Source of the DNA: Syntrophales bacterium
GTDB lineage: Bacteria; Desulfobacterota; Syntrophia; Syntrophales; UBA4778
Assembly (NCBI GenBank): GCA_028712885.1
Contig: JAQTPK010000023.1
Coordinates: forward strand, 1-42,945
Reading direction: 5' to 3'
Length of the DNA stretch: 42,945 nucleotides
In this document: positions 34,648 to 41,845 of the stretch, piece by piece
Numbering within the stretch: the stretch's first letter is position 1
Layout: each line of letters opens with the position of its first letter
The notes under the pieces: generated by a model
Told to the model about the DNA's origin: nothing
Database searches by the model: none
Seen by the model: the letters and a program-made list of their open reading frames with translations, nothing else
Position numbers and translations under genes: made by a program

Positions 34648-34723
34648 GGGGTAATGGGTCCTGGGTAATAGGTTATAGGCCGAATAAGCGGCCCATCACC
34701 CATCACCTATAACCCATTACCCC
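34648..34723. repeat. GGTAATGG word palindrome between convergent genes
   Basis: GGGGTAATGGGT (34648-34659) is perfectly opposed by ACCCATTACCCC (34712-34723). Inside, GGTTATAGG opposes CCTATAACC, and the centre is GGCCG-AATAAG-CGGCC. The left arm has words GGTAATGG, GGGTAATAGG and GGTTATAGG; the right arm has CCCATCA repeated. It fills the gap between yjbQ copy B and the thioesterase gene and could also terminate both. Confidence 0.75.
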
Positions 34724-34727
34724 GGAT

Positions 34728-35159
34728 TCACATTAGTTCATTTTCCAATATCGCCAGAGTAATCCTTGAAACGCAGACAAGCCGATCTTGTTCGTCCGTA
34801 ATCCGTATATCCCAAAGGTGGGTTCCCCGGCCGGTATGGACGGGGGTCACGATGCCGTAGACGAACCCCGACCGGACGGAGCGGACATGGTTGGCGTTGA
34901 TTTCCAGGCCGACGCAGCGTTTTTTTGACGGGTCGAGGCAGAGAAAAGACGCGACGCTGCCGAGCGTTTCCGCGAGAGTTACCGAAGCGCCCCCGTGGAG
35001 CAGGCCGTAGGGTTGAACGGTCCGACGGTCCACGGGCATCCTGGCCCGGATGAAATCATCTCCTATCTCAAGAATTTCGATTCCGATATGCTCGACCAGA
35101 GTTCCCCGGGTCCTCTCCCGGATGTCTTCCACATTTGAGTTCTGAAACCAGATTTTCAT
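34728..35159 (-). CDS. Hotdog-fold acyl-CoA thioesterase (PaaI/EntH group)
   Basis: The 143-residue product has the PaaI-type signature QPYGLLHGGASVTLAETLGSVAS, a central long helix with a Glu, and a C-terminal VHTGRGTHLWDIRI strand. This fits the hotdog thioesterases that include YdiI/MenI. They hydrolyse acyl-CoA or aryl-CoA thioesters. No phenylacetate or menaquinone genes are next to it. The gene is convergent to yjbQ copy B, and its end abuts the palindrome. Substrate unknown. Confidence 0.87.
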   Translation of the reverse strand: MKIWFQNSNVEDIRERTRGTLVEHIGIEILEIGDDFIRARMPVDRRTVQPYGLLHGGASVTLAETLGSVASFLCLDPSKKRCVGLEINANHVRSVRSGFVYGIVTPVHTGRGTHLWDIRITDEQDRLVCVSRITLAILENELM

Positions 35160-35213
35160 CTCAACCCGTCCCTTCAGGTCTTTTCAGCGACTTTGGTCGC
35201 GTCCGAAAAAGCG

Positions 35214-35239
35214 ATTGACAGCTGTTTCTTAAAGGAATA
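35214..35239 (+). promoter_or_regulatory. Twin promoter-like motif, copy 1
   Basis: ATTGACAGCTGTTTCTTAAA then GGAATA. The same 26-nt motif recurs at 35393-35418 with three mismatches, and each is preceded by A-rich sequence. TTGACA (35215-35220) is a perfect -35, but no good -10 is found at 17 nt. It may be a binding site. Confidence 0.45.
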
Positions 35240-35392
35240 CTTATTCCCCCGTCAACTGAAAAGAACCCTTGGACTCTTTTTCTGTTTCCTTTTCCTTGCC
35301 TCCCTTCCGCCCCTGTTCTCTGATCCTTGTCATCTATCCAGAATTGTTGAATAATTACCCGGCCACGGCCGATTCCGTTTCCGGAAAAAACA

Positions 35393-35418
35393 ATTGACAG
35401 CGGTTACCTAAAGGAATA
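35393..35418 (+). promoter_or_regulatory. Twin promoter-like motif, copy 2
   Basis: ATTGACAGCGGTTACCTAAA then GGAATA, the second copy of the 26-nt motif. The possible -10 is poor (TAAAGA at 17 nt). It lies 133 nt before the cstA start. Conservation of the whole stretch suggests a duplicated promoter/operator. Confidence 0.5.
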
Positions 35419-35475
35419 AAGATTTTCCGTCATTGAACATCCTTCCCCGAATCCCCCGAGCAGGAGGTTACATCT

Positions 35476-35494
35476 GCCGGGCCGCGGGCCCGGC
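35476..35494 (+). other. GC-rich hairpin in the cstA leader
   Basis: GCCGGGCC (35476-35483), loop GCG, GGCCCGGC (35487-35494): an 8-bp perfect stem 57 nt before the start. There is no U run, so it is not a terminator. It might affect mRNA stability or translation. Confidence 0.4.
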
Positions 35495-35550
35495 GGCGAT
35501 TTGATAAATGCGGATGCTTCATTTTTCTTGATCCTGAAAGGAGGAAAGTA

Positions 35551-37332
35551 ATGAGTACCACGATCATTGTCATCCTCGGTTTTCTGATCTATTCGATTCT
35601 TTATTTCACTTACGGCAAGAAGATCGAGAGGGATGTCGTAAAGGCCTCGGACGAGATCGAGGCCCCCTCGAAACGCCTTTACGACGGTATTGACTACGTC
35701 CCGGCCCACAGGGTCGTCCTGTTCGGCCATCATTTCTCTTCCATCGCCGGCGCCGGGCCGATCATCGGTCCCGCCTTGGCCATGTGCTGGGGATGGCTCC
35801 CGGCCCTGCTCTGGGTCTGGCTGGGGAACATCTTCATCGGCGCCGTCCATGATTACCTGGCGCTGATGGCCTCGATGCGCTACGACGGGAAATCCGTTCA
35901 GTTCGTCGCTTCCGACCTGATTTCGAAACGTACGGGTACGGCCTTTTACTGGATAGTCTTTTTCCTGCTCGTCCTCGTGGTCGCGGCGTTCGCCACCGTC
36001 ATCGCCGGGATGTTTGCAAAGACGCCGGAGATCGCCGGGGCTTCCATTTACGTCACGTTTGTAGCCGTCCTGCTCGGGTACCTGATTTACAAGTTAAAGA
36101 TGAACCTGCCCGTGGCGACCGTGATAGGAATAGCACTGTTAGCAGGGGCGATCTGGCTGGGAACCATTTCTCCGGTCCCGGCGAAATTCGAAACCTGGTT
36201 AGTTGTTCTCTTCTTTTACATAATCATAGCCGCGGCAATCCCTGTTAACATCCTGCTCCAGCCGCGCGATTACCTGAACTCGTGGCTGCTCTATTTCGGT
36301 CTCGCGATAGGTTTTGCGGCAGCCGTATTCACCTTCAGGGGAGTGGAAATTCCTCTGTTTTCGGAATTTTCTCCCATCCTGATCGGCGGCAAGCCCACAC
36401 CATTCTGGCCAGCAATCCCCCTGATCGTGGCCTGCGGTTCCCTTTCCGGGTTCCACTCCCTGGTTGCCTCTGGGACGTCGTCCAAGCAGATCGCAAAGGA
36501 GAGCGACGGCCTCTTCATCGGCTACGGATCGATGTTCACGGAGGGGTTCCTCTCCACTATCGTTATCTGCGCTATCGCGGGATTCGGGTTCACCGCTCTT
36601 AAAACAGCCGCTGCCGCGGGCAACGTGCCGTTCGCCCTCGACCACAGCAACTGGGGCGCGCTCTTCACCAAGACCTCAGAGACTTTGAAGCTCTCCCAGG
36701 CCAACCTGGTGGTCCAGACGTATGCGGACATGGTGGCGGCCAGCTTCCTGGCGTTCATCCCGGCCAAGATTGTGAAGGTCATCGCGGGGCTCTGGATTTC
36801 GGCTTTCGCTTTGACCACTCTCGATACGACAAACCGGATCGCCCGGTACTGCCTCGTCGAGATGCTGGCGCCGGTCAAAAACGCGGCCGGCGGGCTTTAT
36901 AAAATCGTTACCAACAGGTGGATCGCTTCCCTGGTGCCCGCGATGCTCGGGATTTACCTGGCCTGGAGCAAGCAGTTCACGATCGTCTGGCCCTCTTTCG
37001 GCGCCGCCAACCAGTTGATCGCCTCGATCGCCCTGATGACCGGGGCGGCCTTTGTCGCGAAGAAGCTGAAATCGAGATTCGCCGTCATGGCCATCGTACC
37101 CGCCTGGTTCCTCTGGGTGACGGTTACAGCGGCCATCATCTGGTTCATGATCGTGGTCATGCCCGCCAACATCGCCAAGGCCCCCGGGCAGGGCTGGACG
37201 GTGCAGATCATCATGGGCATCATGCTGCTTCTTAATTTCCTGTTCATCGTGGACTTCGTCAAGATGGGCAGGGAAGTCGGCAAGCCCGCGGCGGGAGAAG
37301 CTGTGGGCGAGAAAAAGAGCGAAACGGCCTAG
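35551..37332 (+). CDS. cstA: CstA-type transporter (carbon starvation family)
   Basis: The 593-residue product has about 16 hydrophobic helices. It carries the CstA-family hallmarks YDGIDYVPAHRVVLFGHHFSSIAGAGPIIGPALA near the N-terminus, GSLSGFHSLVASGTSSKQI in the middle and LTTLDTTNRIARY in the C-terminal half. Characterised members import pyruvate or peptides. Strong Shine-Dalgarno AAAGGAGGAAAG. The small-protein gene starts 22 nt after the stop, so the following three genes may be read from the same transcript. It is shorter than E. coli CstA (about 700), as in the family's shorter branch. Confidence 0.93.
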   Translation: MSTTIIVILGFLIYSILYFTYGKKIERDVVKASDEIEAPSKRLYDGIDYVPAHRVVLFGHHFSSIAGAGPIIGPALAMCWGWLPALLWVWLGNIFIGAVHDYLALMASMRYDGKSVQFVASDLISKRTGTAFYWIVFFLLVLVVAAFATVIAGMFAKTPEIAGASIYVTFVAVLLGYLIYKLKMNLPVATVIGIALLAGAIWLGTISPVPAKFETWLVVLFFYIIIAAAIPVNILLQPRDYLNSWLLYFGLAIGFAAAVFTFRGVEIPLFSEFSPILIGGKPTPFWPAIPLIVACGSLSGFHSLVASGTSSKQIAKESDGLFIGYGSMFTEGFLSTIVICAIAGFGFTALKTAAAAGNVPFALDHSNWGALFTKTSETLKLSQANLVVQTYADMVAASFLAFIPAKIVKVIAGLWISAFALTTLDTTNRIARYCLVEMLAPVKNAAGGLYKIVTNRWIASLVPAMLGIYLAWSKQFTIVWPSFGAANQLIASIALMTGAAFVAKKLKSRFAVMAIVPAWFLWVTVTAAIIWFMIVVMPANIAKAPGQGWTVQIIMGIMLLLNFLFIVDFVKMGREVGKPAAGEAVGEKKSETA

Positions 37333-37354
37333 CCGGATCGCAAAACGGCCCGGC

Positions 37355-37636
37355 ATGGGATTCAACCTTTTAGAAATTCTGAAAAGGTTTTTTCAGGACG
37401 TGCATCGGACGCAGTGTGAGGGCCTCGTGGCCCTCACCTGCGTCGAGTTGCGCGAGCTGGAGAATATTTTCGCCCTTCTCCTCCTGGGCTCTTTTGCCGG
37501 ATTTTCCGCGCCCCCCACTTTTCTCTCGCTTGAGCTCCTGCCGTACATGGAACGGGAGCTGCGGATAATGAACCGGCAGGCGGAGAATTCCGGGGACATG
37601 CTGGCGGAGCTGATGGGGACCCTGGGCATTGACTGA
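37355..37636 (+). CDS. Small helical protein next to the ArsA-like ATPase
   Basis: The 93-residue product is predicted mostly helical: LLEILKRFFQDVHR, then LRELENIFALLLLGSFAGFSAPPTFLSLELLPYMEREL. The LFALLLxG..G.P.P..LxLELLPYM pattern is reminiscent of the small 'cory-CC-star' proteins that I recall beside ArsA/GET3-like ATPases, but the C-terminal CC pair of that family is absent; its two Cys residues (C21, C29) are in the N-terminal third. It lies 22 nt after cstA and 8 nt before the ATPase gene. Its likely role is as a partner or adaptor. The family link is uncertain. Confidence 0.65.
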   Translation: MGFNLLEILKRFFQDVHRTQCEGLVALTCVELRELENIFALLLLGSFAGFSAPPTFLSLELLPYMERELRIMNRQAENSGDMLAELMGTLGID

Positions 37637-37644
37637 TCTGACAG

Positions 37645-38577
37645 ATGCGAATTGTCTTTTATACGGGGAAGGGCGGCGTAGGAAAGTCCACCATTGCGGC
37701 GGCTTCGGCGTGGCAGCTTTCGCGCACCCGCCGTGTCCTGATCGTTTCCCTCGATCCGGCGCATAACCTCGGAGATATTTTCCGGGTGCCGCTGGGACAG
37801 GGGGAAAGAAATTTCAGCGAGAACCTGGTCCTCCGGGAAGTCGACCTGAAAAAACTCTCCCGCAATTATCTCGAGCGTGAGATATCCGTCCTTTCCGGCA
37901 CCTATAAATACCTTCAGGCTTTCAATCTTGACCGTTATTTCTCCGTCCTGAAATATTCCCCCGGCATAGAGGAATACGCGCTTCTGACCAGCATCGACGA
38001 GACGATCCGCGGCGGAAAAGATTTCGATTATATCGTTTTCGATACGCCTCCGACCGGCTTGACGCTTCGCTTCCTTGCGCTTCCCCAGGTGACGATGGCC
38101 TGGATCGACCGTCTTATTCAGATCAGGAAGCAGATCCTGGAGAAGCGTTATACGATCCAGAAGATCATGCGCCCCCTGAAAGAGGGCGAGAACAACCCCG
38201 AAGTCAGGCTCGATTACACTGAAGAGGGGGACGAGGTCCTTCAACGACTCAGGTTCCTGAATGAAAACTACCAGGGATTGAGCCGGATTCTGCGGAGCGA
38301 GCAGTGCGGTTTTGTCCTAGTGTTCAACCCGGATCTTCTGTCGCTCCGGGAATCCGAACGCATAGTAGAAGGGTTGCGGGATTTGAAGCTGCCCCTGCGC
38401 CTCCTCATTGACAATAAAGTTACGGAAGAAAACAGGGAAACGGCCGCAAAGGCGGAGGAAGAACTCAGGACTGCAACAGGAGGCGTTCCGGTTGAGCGAG
38501 TCCTGCTTTCGGGAATGCTCGGCGGCGAAAAAGGCCTTTATGAGATTCCCGAGGATCTGGTCTCAATTCTGCACTGA
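37645..38577 (+). CDS. ArsA/GET3-like ATPase
   Basis: The 310-residue product has the deviant Walker A GKGGVGKST (8-16), the A-prime Asp in SLDPAHNLGDIF (Asp37), and the switch FDTPPTGLTLRFL (Asp133). This is the pattern of the ArsA/GET3 group of SIMIBI ATPases. It has only one Cys, so it has neither the arsenite-binding Cys cluster of ArsA nor the CxxC of fungal Get3. The usual His after DTxPTG is Leu here. Arsenic transport is unlikely, and no ArsB is present. It is flanked by a small helical protein and a membrane-anchored protein. A role in membrane-protein targeting is inference. Confidence 0.85.
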   Translation: MRIVFYTGKGGVGKSTIAAASAWQLSRTRRVLIVSLDPAHNLGDIFRVPLGQGERNFSENLVLREVDLKKLSRNYLEREISVLSGTYKYLQAFNLDRYFSVLKYSPGIEEYALLTSIDETIRGGKDFDYIVFDTPPTGLTLRFLALPQVTMAWIDRLIQIRKQILEKRYTIQKIMRPLKEGENNPEVRLDYTEEGDEVLQRLRFLNENYQGLSRILRSEQCGFVLVFNPDLLSLRESERIVEGLRDLKLPLRLLIDNKVTEENRETAAKAEEELRTATGGVPVERVLLSGMLGGEKGLYEIPEDLVSILH

Positions 38578-38588
38578 GAGAGAAAATC

Positions 38589-39257
38589 ATGTTCGAACAC
38601 GAATACCTGATACGCGAACCGCTCTTTTACCTCTTTATAGCCTTTTCATTCCTCCTCGGCCTCGGGTTCTTCTGGGGGAAGAGGGCCAATCGAAAAATAT
38701 TTCTCTCCGCGTTCAATGATCTCCTCGATGTAATCAAGCCCGTCGATCAGACGTTCACGAATATCGGGGGCCTGATAGGCTATCACGCAAGCTTTGTTAC
38801 CAGGAAAAAGGGCGCGATTGAAAAGGTGGATGCAACGATCACCTTTCTCCCGCGGCAGTCGTGGCTTTATTTTCCAATTTCCAGGCTGATCCGGAAATAC
38901 GACCGGCTGTTCATCACTTTGTATCTGCGCGGCGATCTGCCGGCGGAAGGACACCTGATTGAAGCCGGCTACGCCCGGTTCAGGGGGCCGAAAATCACGA
39001 ACGCCGACCGCCTGCAGAAAGAGACCGTAAAATGGGGCAAGCTGGATTTCCACCTCTATTACGGGAATATGAAAATGCGCGAGAAGCTTTTGCAGTACGC
39101 GGAGAGGAACCCGGATCCTGGCACCATCCGCCATATTGCGCTGGTGCCGCATGAAAAGAAATGCTTTGTCTTCATGATTCCCCGAAAGGGAGAGGTGGGG
39201 AGGTATTTCGGACCGGTATATTCCTGGCTTCCTTCCGTAATAAGGCCGGCTGATTAA
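38589..39257 (+). CDS. Membrane-anchored protein of unknown function
   Basis: The 222-residue product has one strong transmembrane helix near the N-terminus (about residues 11-28) followed by basic residues (GKRANRK), so the long remainder faces the cytoplasm. The soluble domain is alpha/beta, with VDATITFLPRQSWLYFPI and LHYGNMKMREKLLQYA-like segments. I recognise no family. It starts 11 nt after the ArsA-like gene and ends before a strong terminator at 39374-39410, so the cstA-small protein-ATPase-anchored protein set probably shares a transcript end. Confidence 0.7.
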   Translation: MFEHEYLIREPLFYLFIAFSFLLGLGFFWGKRANRKIFLSAFNDLLDVIKPVDQTFTNIGGLIGYHASFVTRKKGAIEKVDATITFLPRQSWLYFPISRLIRKYDRLFITLYLRGDLPAEGHLIEAGYARFRGPKITNADRLQKETVKWGKLDFHLYYGNMKMREKLLQYAERNPDPGTIRHIALVPHEKKCFVFMIPRKGEVGRYFGPVYSWLPSVIRPAD

Positions 39258-39373
39258 ACCTGAGATTTCTTGCCTTGACGAAGGTAAAATAGATTGATAA
39301 AAAACAGATACTATCATTCTGATCATCAAGAATAAACGGGTCCAGAATTTTCTGGAGGATATAGTCTGGTCGG

Positions 39374-39410
39374 GCCGCCAGCTGAAATTTTTTTCAGCCG
39401 GCGGCTTTTT
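39374..39410 (+). terminator. Intrinsic terminator after the ArsA-like operon
   Basis: GCCGCC-A-GCTGAAA, loop TTTT, TTTCAGC-C-GGCGGC, then TTTTT (39406-39410). The stem is 13 bp with one A-C mismatch. It lies 117 nt after the membrane-anchored protein gene. The 270-nt gap also holds the palindrome at 39426-39487. Confidence 0.88.
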
Positions 39411-39425
39411 ATTCACCGCATATCT

Positions 39426-39487
39426 TTTCAGGGGTGGATTACTCACAGCATCTCCTTTCAATTGAGCCCATTAATCCACCCCTGAAA
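39426..39487. repeat. 62-nt palindromic element with perfect 16-nt arms
   Basis: TTTCAGGGGTGGATTA (39426-39441) is the exact inverse of TAATCCACCCCTGAAA (39472-39487), with a 30-nt loop. It is 16 of 16, not word-like, and has no U run. It looks like a short mobile or REP-type hairpin. It lies between a terminator and the following gene. Confidence 0.6.
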
Positions 39488-39527
39488 TTTACGAATCCGG
39501 CTGCAGCGCACGAATTCCGGAGAGAGC

Positions 39528-39950
39528 ATGTTGTTGGCAATCCTCATACATCGCCTGGTTCCGATATTCTCTTCCCGGCGCGTAAATTCGGCCCTGTTTT
39601 TGTTATTGATATTTTCAGTTCCTGATCCGGTCCTTGCCCTGGAATGTGAGAACGGCAGGTATTTCAATGAAAGGACGGAAAGATACGAGGTATGCAGGAC
39701 GCTTCCGGATCTGAACGGCTGTAAAGACCTGGGGTCAAGAGGCCACATGAACAAGATAAGATCCATACCGGGGCAGGAGACTGAGTTGAGGAGTTACCAG
39801 TGCGGCAACAAGCTCGTAACCATATATATTTTTCCGGACAAGACCGTCTACGGTTTTGCTGTTTATGAGGAAAAAAAGGGAGAGATACAATGGTTCTGGG
39901 ATTATGACAGAGACGGCAATTTCGAAAGCGGCATTAAAATAATCTATTAG
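39528..39950 (+). CDS. Secreted hypothetical protein
   Basis: The 140-residue product has an N-terminal hydrophobic region (about residues 20-36, ending VLA) followed by LECENGRYFNERTERYEVC. Three or four Cys residues in the mature part (LEC, YEVC, NGC, YQC) suggest disulfides in the periplasm. It ends with FWDYDRDGNFESGIKIIY, rich in Asp as in calcium- or carbohydrate-contacting loops. Start ATG 39528 has GGAG five nt upstream. I do not recognise the family. Confidence 0.65.
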   Translation: MLLAILIHRLVPIFSSRRVNSALFLLLIFSVPDPVLALECENGRYFNERTERYEVCRTLPDLNGCKDLGSRGHMNKIRSIPGQETELRSYQCGNKLVTIYIFPDKTVYGFAVYEEKKGEIQWFWDYDRDGNFESGIKIIY

Positions 39951-40030
39951 TTCAGAATTCCTGCCCCGTATTCAAGCTCCATTCTGCATTTCCAATCAGA
40001 TTTTCAGAGCGCGCCTTTCCTCGAATATTA

Positions 40031-40059
40031 TTGAACGTGCTTGGAATGTTCCGTACTAT
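40031..40059 (+). promoter_or_regulatory. Promoter of the methyltransferase gene
   Basis: TTGAAC (40031-40036), 17-nt spacer, TACTAT (40054-40059). Transcription would start near 40066, 19 nt before the start codon, leaving room for the AAGGAG Shine-Dalgarno. Confidence 0.55.
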
Positions 40060-40084
40060 TTAAAAAATTTTCAAGGAGTATGGT

Positions 40085-40852
40085 ATGGACACATCAGCCA
40101 AGACAAAGGTCTCAACGGAGGATTTCGACGATGTTATATGGCAGGAGCTTTATCCTTTTCTTTTCCCTCCAAAATCTTTCCAGCGCGCCCGTGCAGAGGT
40201 CGCCGCAATATTAAAAAAAACGGGACTCAAGAAAGGGCGCGTACTCGACCTGGCGTGCGGTCCCGGCCGCCATTCCATCCCTCTCGCGGGGAATGGATTT
40301 CATGTGACCGGGGTTGACCGCTCCTCGTTTCTCCTCAGCCAGGCAAGGAATTATGCCTTGCGCGAACGCGTCGGGGTCGAATTGATCAATGAGGATATGC
40401 GCCTTTTTTCCCGGCCTGATCAATATGATCTTGCCCTGAGCATGCACAGCTCTTTCGGTTATTTCGAAGATCCCATGGATAACCGGGCGGTTTTAAAACG
40501 CGTATACGGAAGCCTGAAAAGAGGCGGAATGTTCTTTATCGACTTGCCGGGGAGGGAGGTCCTCTTCCGGAATTTCAGACAAACCGTGCGCAAGAAAGTA
40601 TCGGGATTCGGAAATGTAACGGAATACAGGATGTTGCAGGCAGAGGGGAAGAGACTTGAACTGAGGTGGAGATTCTATAAAGATGGGCTGTTGGAGAATT
40701 ATTCTTTCAAACTGTGGCTCTACTCAGGACCCGAGATCAGGAATCTTTTGGCTGAAACCGGCTTTGAAGATATCAGCCTTTTCGGGAATTTCAGCCTGAG
40801 TCCTTACGATCAAACGGCAAAGCAGCTTATTGCCTTTGCCGTCAAGAAGTGA
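40085..40852 (+). CDS. Class I SAM-dependent methyltransferase
   Basis: The 255-residue product has motif I VLDLACGPGRHSIPLAGNGFHVTGVDRS (about 54-81) for SAM binding, motif II/III ALSMHSSFGYFED and a GGMFFIDLPGRE post-motif. The fold is the Rossmann-like class I methyltransferase, without a diagnostic substrate domain. Start ATG 40085 has AAGGAG upstream. It stands alone between the secreted hypothetical and a convergent panE-like gene. The substrate is unknown. Confidence 0.87.
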   Translation: MDTSAKTKVSTEDFDDVIWQELYPFLFPPKSFQRARAEVAAILKKTGLKKGRVLDLACGPGRHSIPLAGNGFHVTGVDRSSFLLSQARNYALRERVGVELINEDMRLFSRPDQYDLALSMHSSFGYFEDPMDNRAVLKRVYGSLKRGGMFFIDLPGREVLFRNFRQTVRKKVSGFGNVTEYRMLQAEGKRLELRWRFYKDGLLENYSFKLWLYSGPEIRNLLAETGFEDISLFGNFSLSPYDQTAKQLIAFAVKK

Positions 40853-40906
40853 AGACCTGCCGGACTTTCCGGCTCCGGTAAAAGCGCCCTCCTCTTCGGC
40901 CGGCTC

Positions 40907-41824
40907 TTATTTCTTGAGTTTCTCATAAATTTCATCGTGGATCGGGACAGAGATGCCGAGTTCCTTCCCTTTCTTCACGATATAGCCGGTGAAGATCTCG
41001 AGTTCCGTTCTCCTCTTGTTTTCGAAGTCGAGCTGAAGCGAAGTTTTTGTTTCCGGCGGAAATGAGCCGGCCTTTTCCAGGACGGAAGAAACGAGGTCGC
41101 CGGGGAAACGGATTCCCTGCTTTCGGGCAACCTGGTCCAACTCCGCAGTAAGGCCTCTCAATTTCTCCAGGGTCTCTCCGTCTGCGAGGAGTTCTCCGAA
41201 ATTTTTTCCCGTGAATGCGCTCAGAGTAGCAAGAGGTTCGATAAAACCGTATTTCGCCCAGAGGACGTCCGCCATATTGCCCTGGAGCGCGGCATCCACG
41301 CCTGCCTGCCGGAAAATGGTTTCGATATACCTGAATTCTTCCGGATCGGTTTTTCCTCCGGGGCCGAATACGATCCGGCTGACGTCACCGCGGCGCTCAA
41401 TGACTCCCGGGGACACAATCCGCGAGCTGATATAGGCGGTTCCCCTCAGGACGATTCCTTCCGGGACAATATTTTCAATTCGCTCGGAAATATCAACTCC
41501 ATTCAGGAGAGGGAGTATCACCGTGCTGTCGTGCAGGCATCCGGCGATCGACCGTGCGGCTTCCTCGAGATCGTATCCTTTTACACAGAAAAGGATTATG
41601 TCCAGCGGACCGGCCTCGGAAGAGCGGTCGGTTGCAAGCCATGGCCTGGCGGTGAAGTTCCCTTCGGTGGAGATGATCTTGAGTCCGTCCCGCCTGATCG
41701 CCTCCAGATGCTTTCCGCGGGCGAAGAAAACAATGCGGTGTTCGCCTGCATTGGCGAATCTCCGGACCAGTTTCCCTCCGAAATAGCCGCCGACTCCCCC
41801 CAGTCCAATGACAGCGATTCTCAT
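40907..41824 (-). CDS. 2-dehydropantoate 2-reductase-like protein (PanE/ApbA family)
   Basis: PanE reduces ketopantoate to pantoate with NADPH in coenzyme A synthesis. The 305-residue product has the GLGGVGGYFGG nucleotide loop (residues 7-17), FFARGKHLEAIRRDGLKI, FCVKGYDLEEA, LLNGVD and the active-site region LWAKYGFIEPLATLSAFTG, then a C-terminal helical domain. The start ATG 41824 is chosen because AAGGAGG lies 9 nt upstream; the in-frame TTG at 41833 abuts that site. Related PanE-like proteins act on other 2-oxo acids, so the pantothenate role is likely but not certain. An SDR gene lies 22 nt upstream on the same strand. Confidence 0.88.
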   Translation of the reverse strand: MRIAVIGLGGVGGYFGGKLVRRFANAGEHRIVFFARGKHLEAIRRDGLKIISTEGNFTARPWLATDRSSEAGPLDIILFCVKGYDLEEAARSIAGCLHDSTVILPLLNGVDISERIENIVPEGIVLRGTAYISSRIVSPGVIERRGDVSRIVFGPGGKTDPEEFRYIETIFRQAGVDAALQGNMADVLWAKYGFIEPLATLSAFTGKNFGELLADGETLEKLRGLTAELDQVARKQGIRFPGDLVSSVLEKAGSFPPETKTSLQLDFENKRRTELEIFTGYIVKKGKELGISVPIHDEIYEKLKK

Positions 41825-41845
41825 CTCGCGCAACCTCCTTTCGGG

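Larger units (their letters stand above)
35160..35550. other. Long gap before cstA with repeated motifs
   Basis: This 391-nt gap lies between the divergent thioesterase and cstA-like genes. It has two near-identical TTGACA-containing motifs (35214-35239 and 35393-35418), a strong GC hairpin (35476-35494), and the cstA Shine-Dalgarno. No ORF with a convincing start is seen. Confidence 0.6.

Noticed and set aside
37645-38577. Arsenite efflux ATPase.
   Set aside because: It has no Cys metal-binding triad, no duplicated ATPase halves, and no arsB, arsC or arsR nearby.
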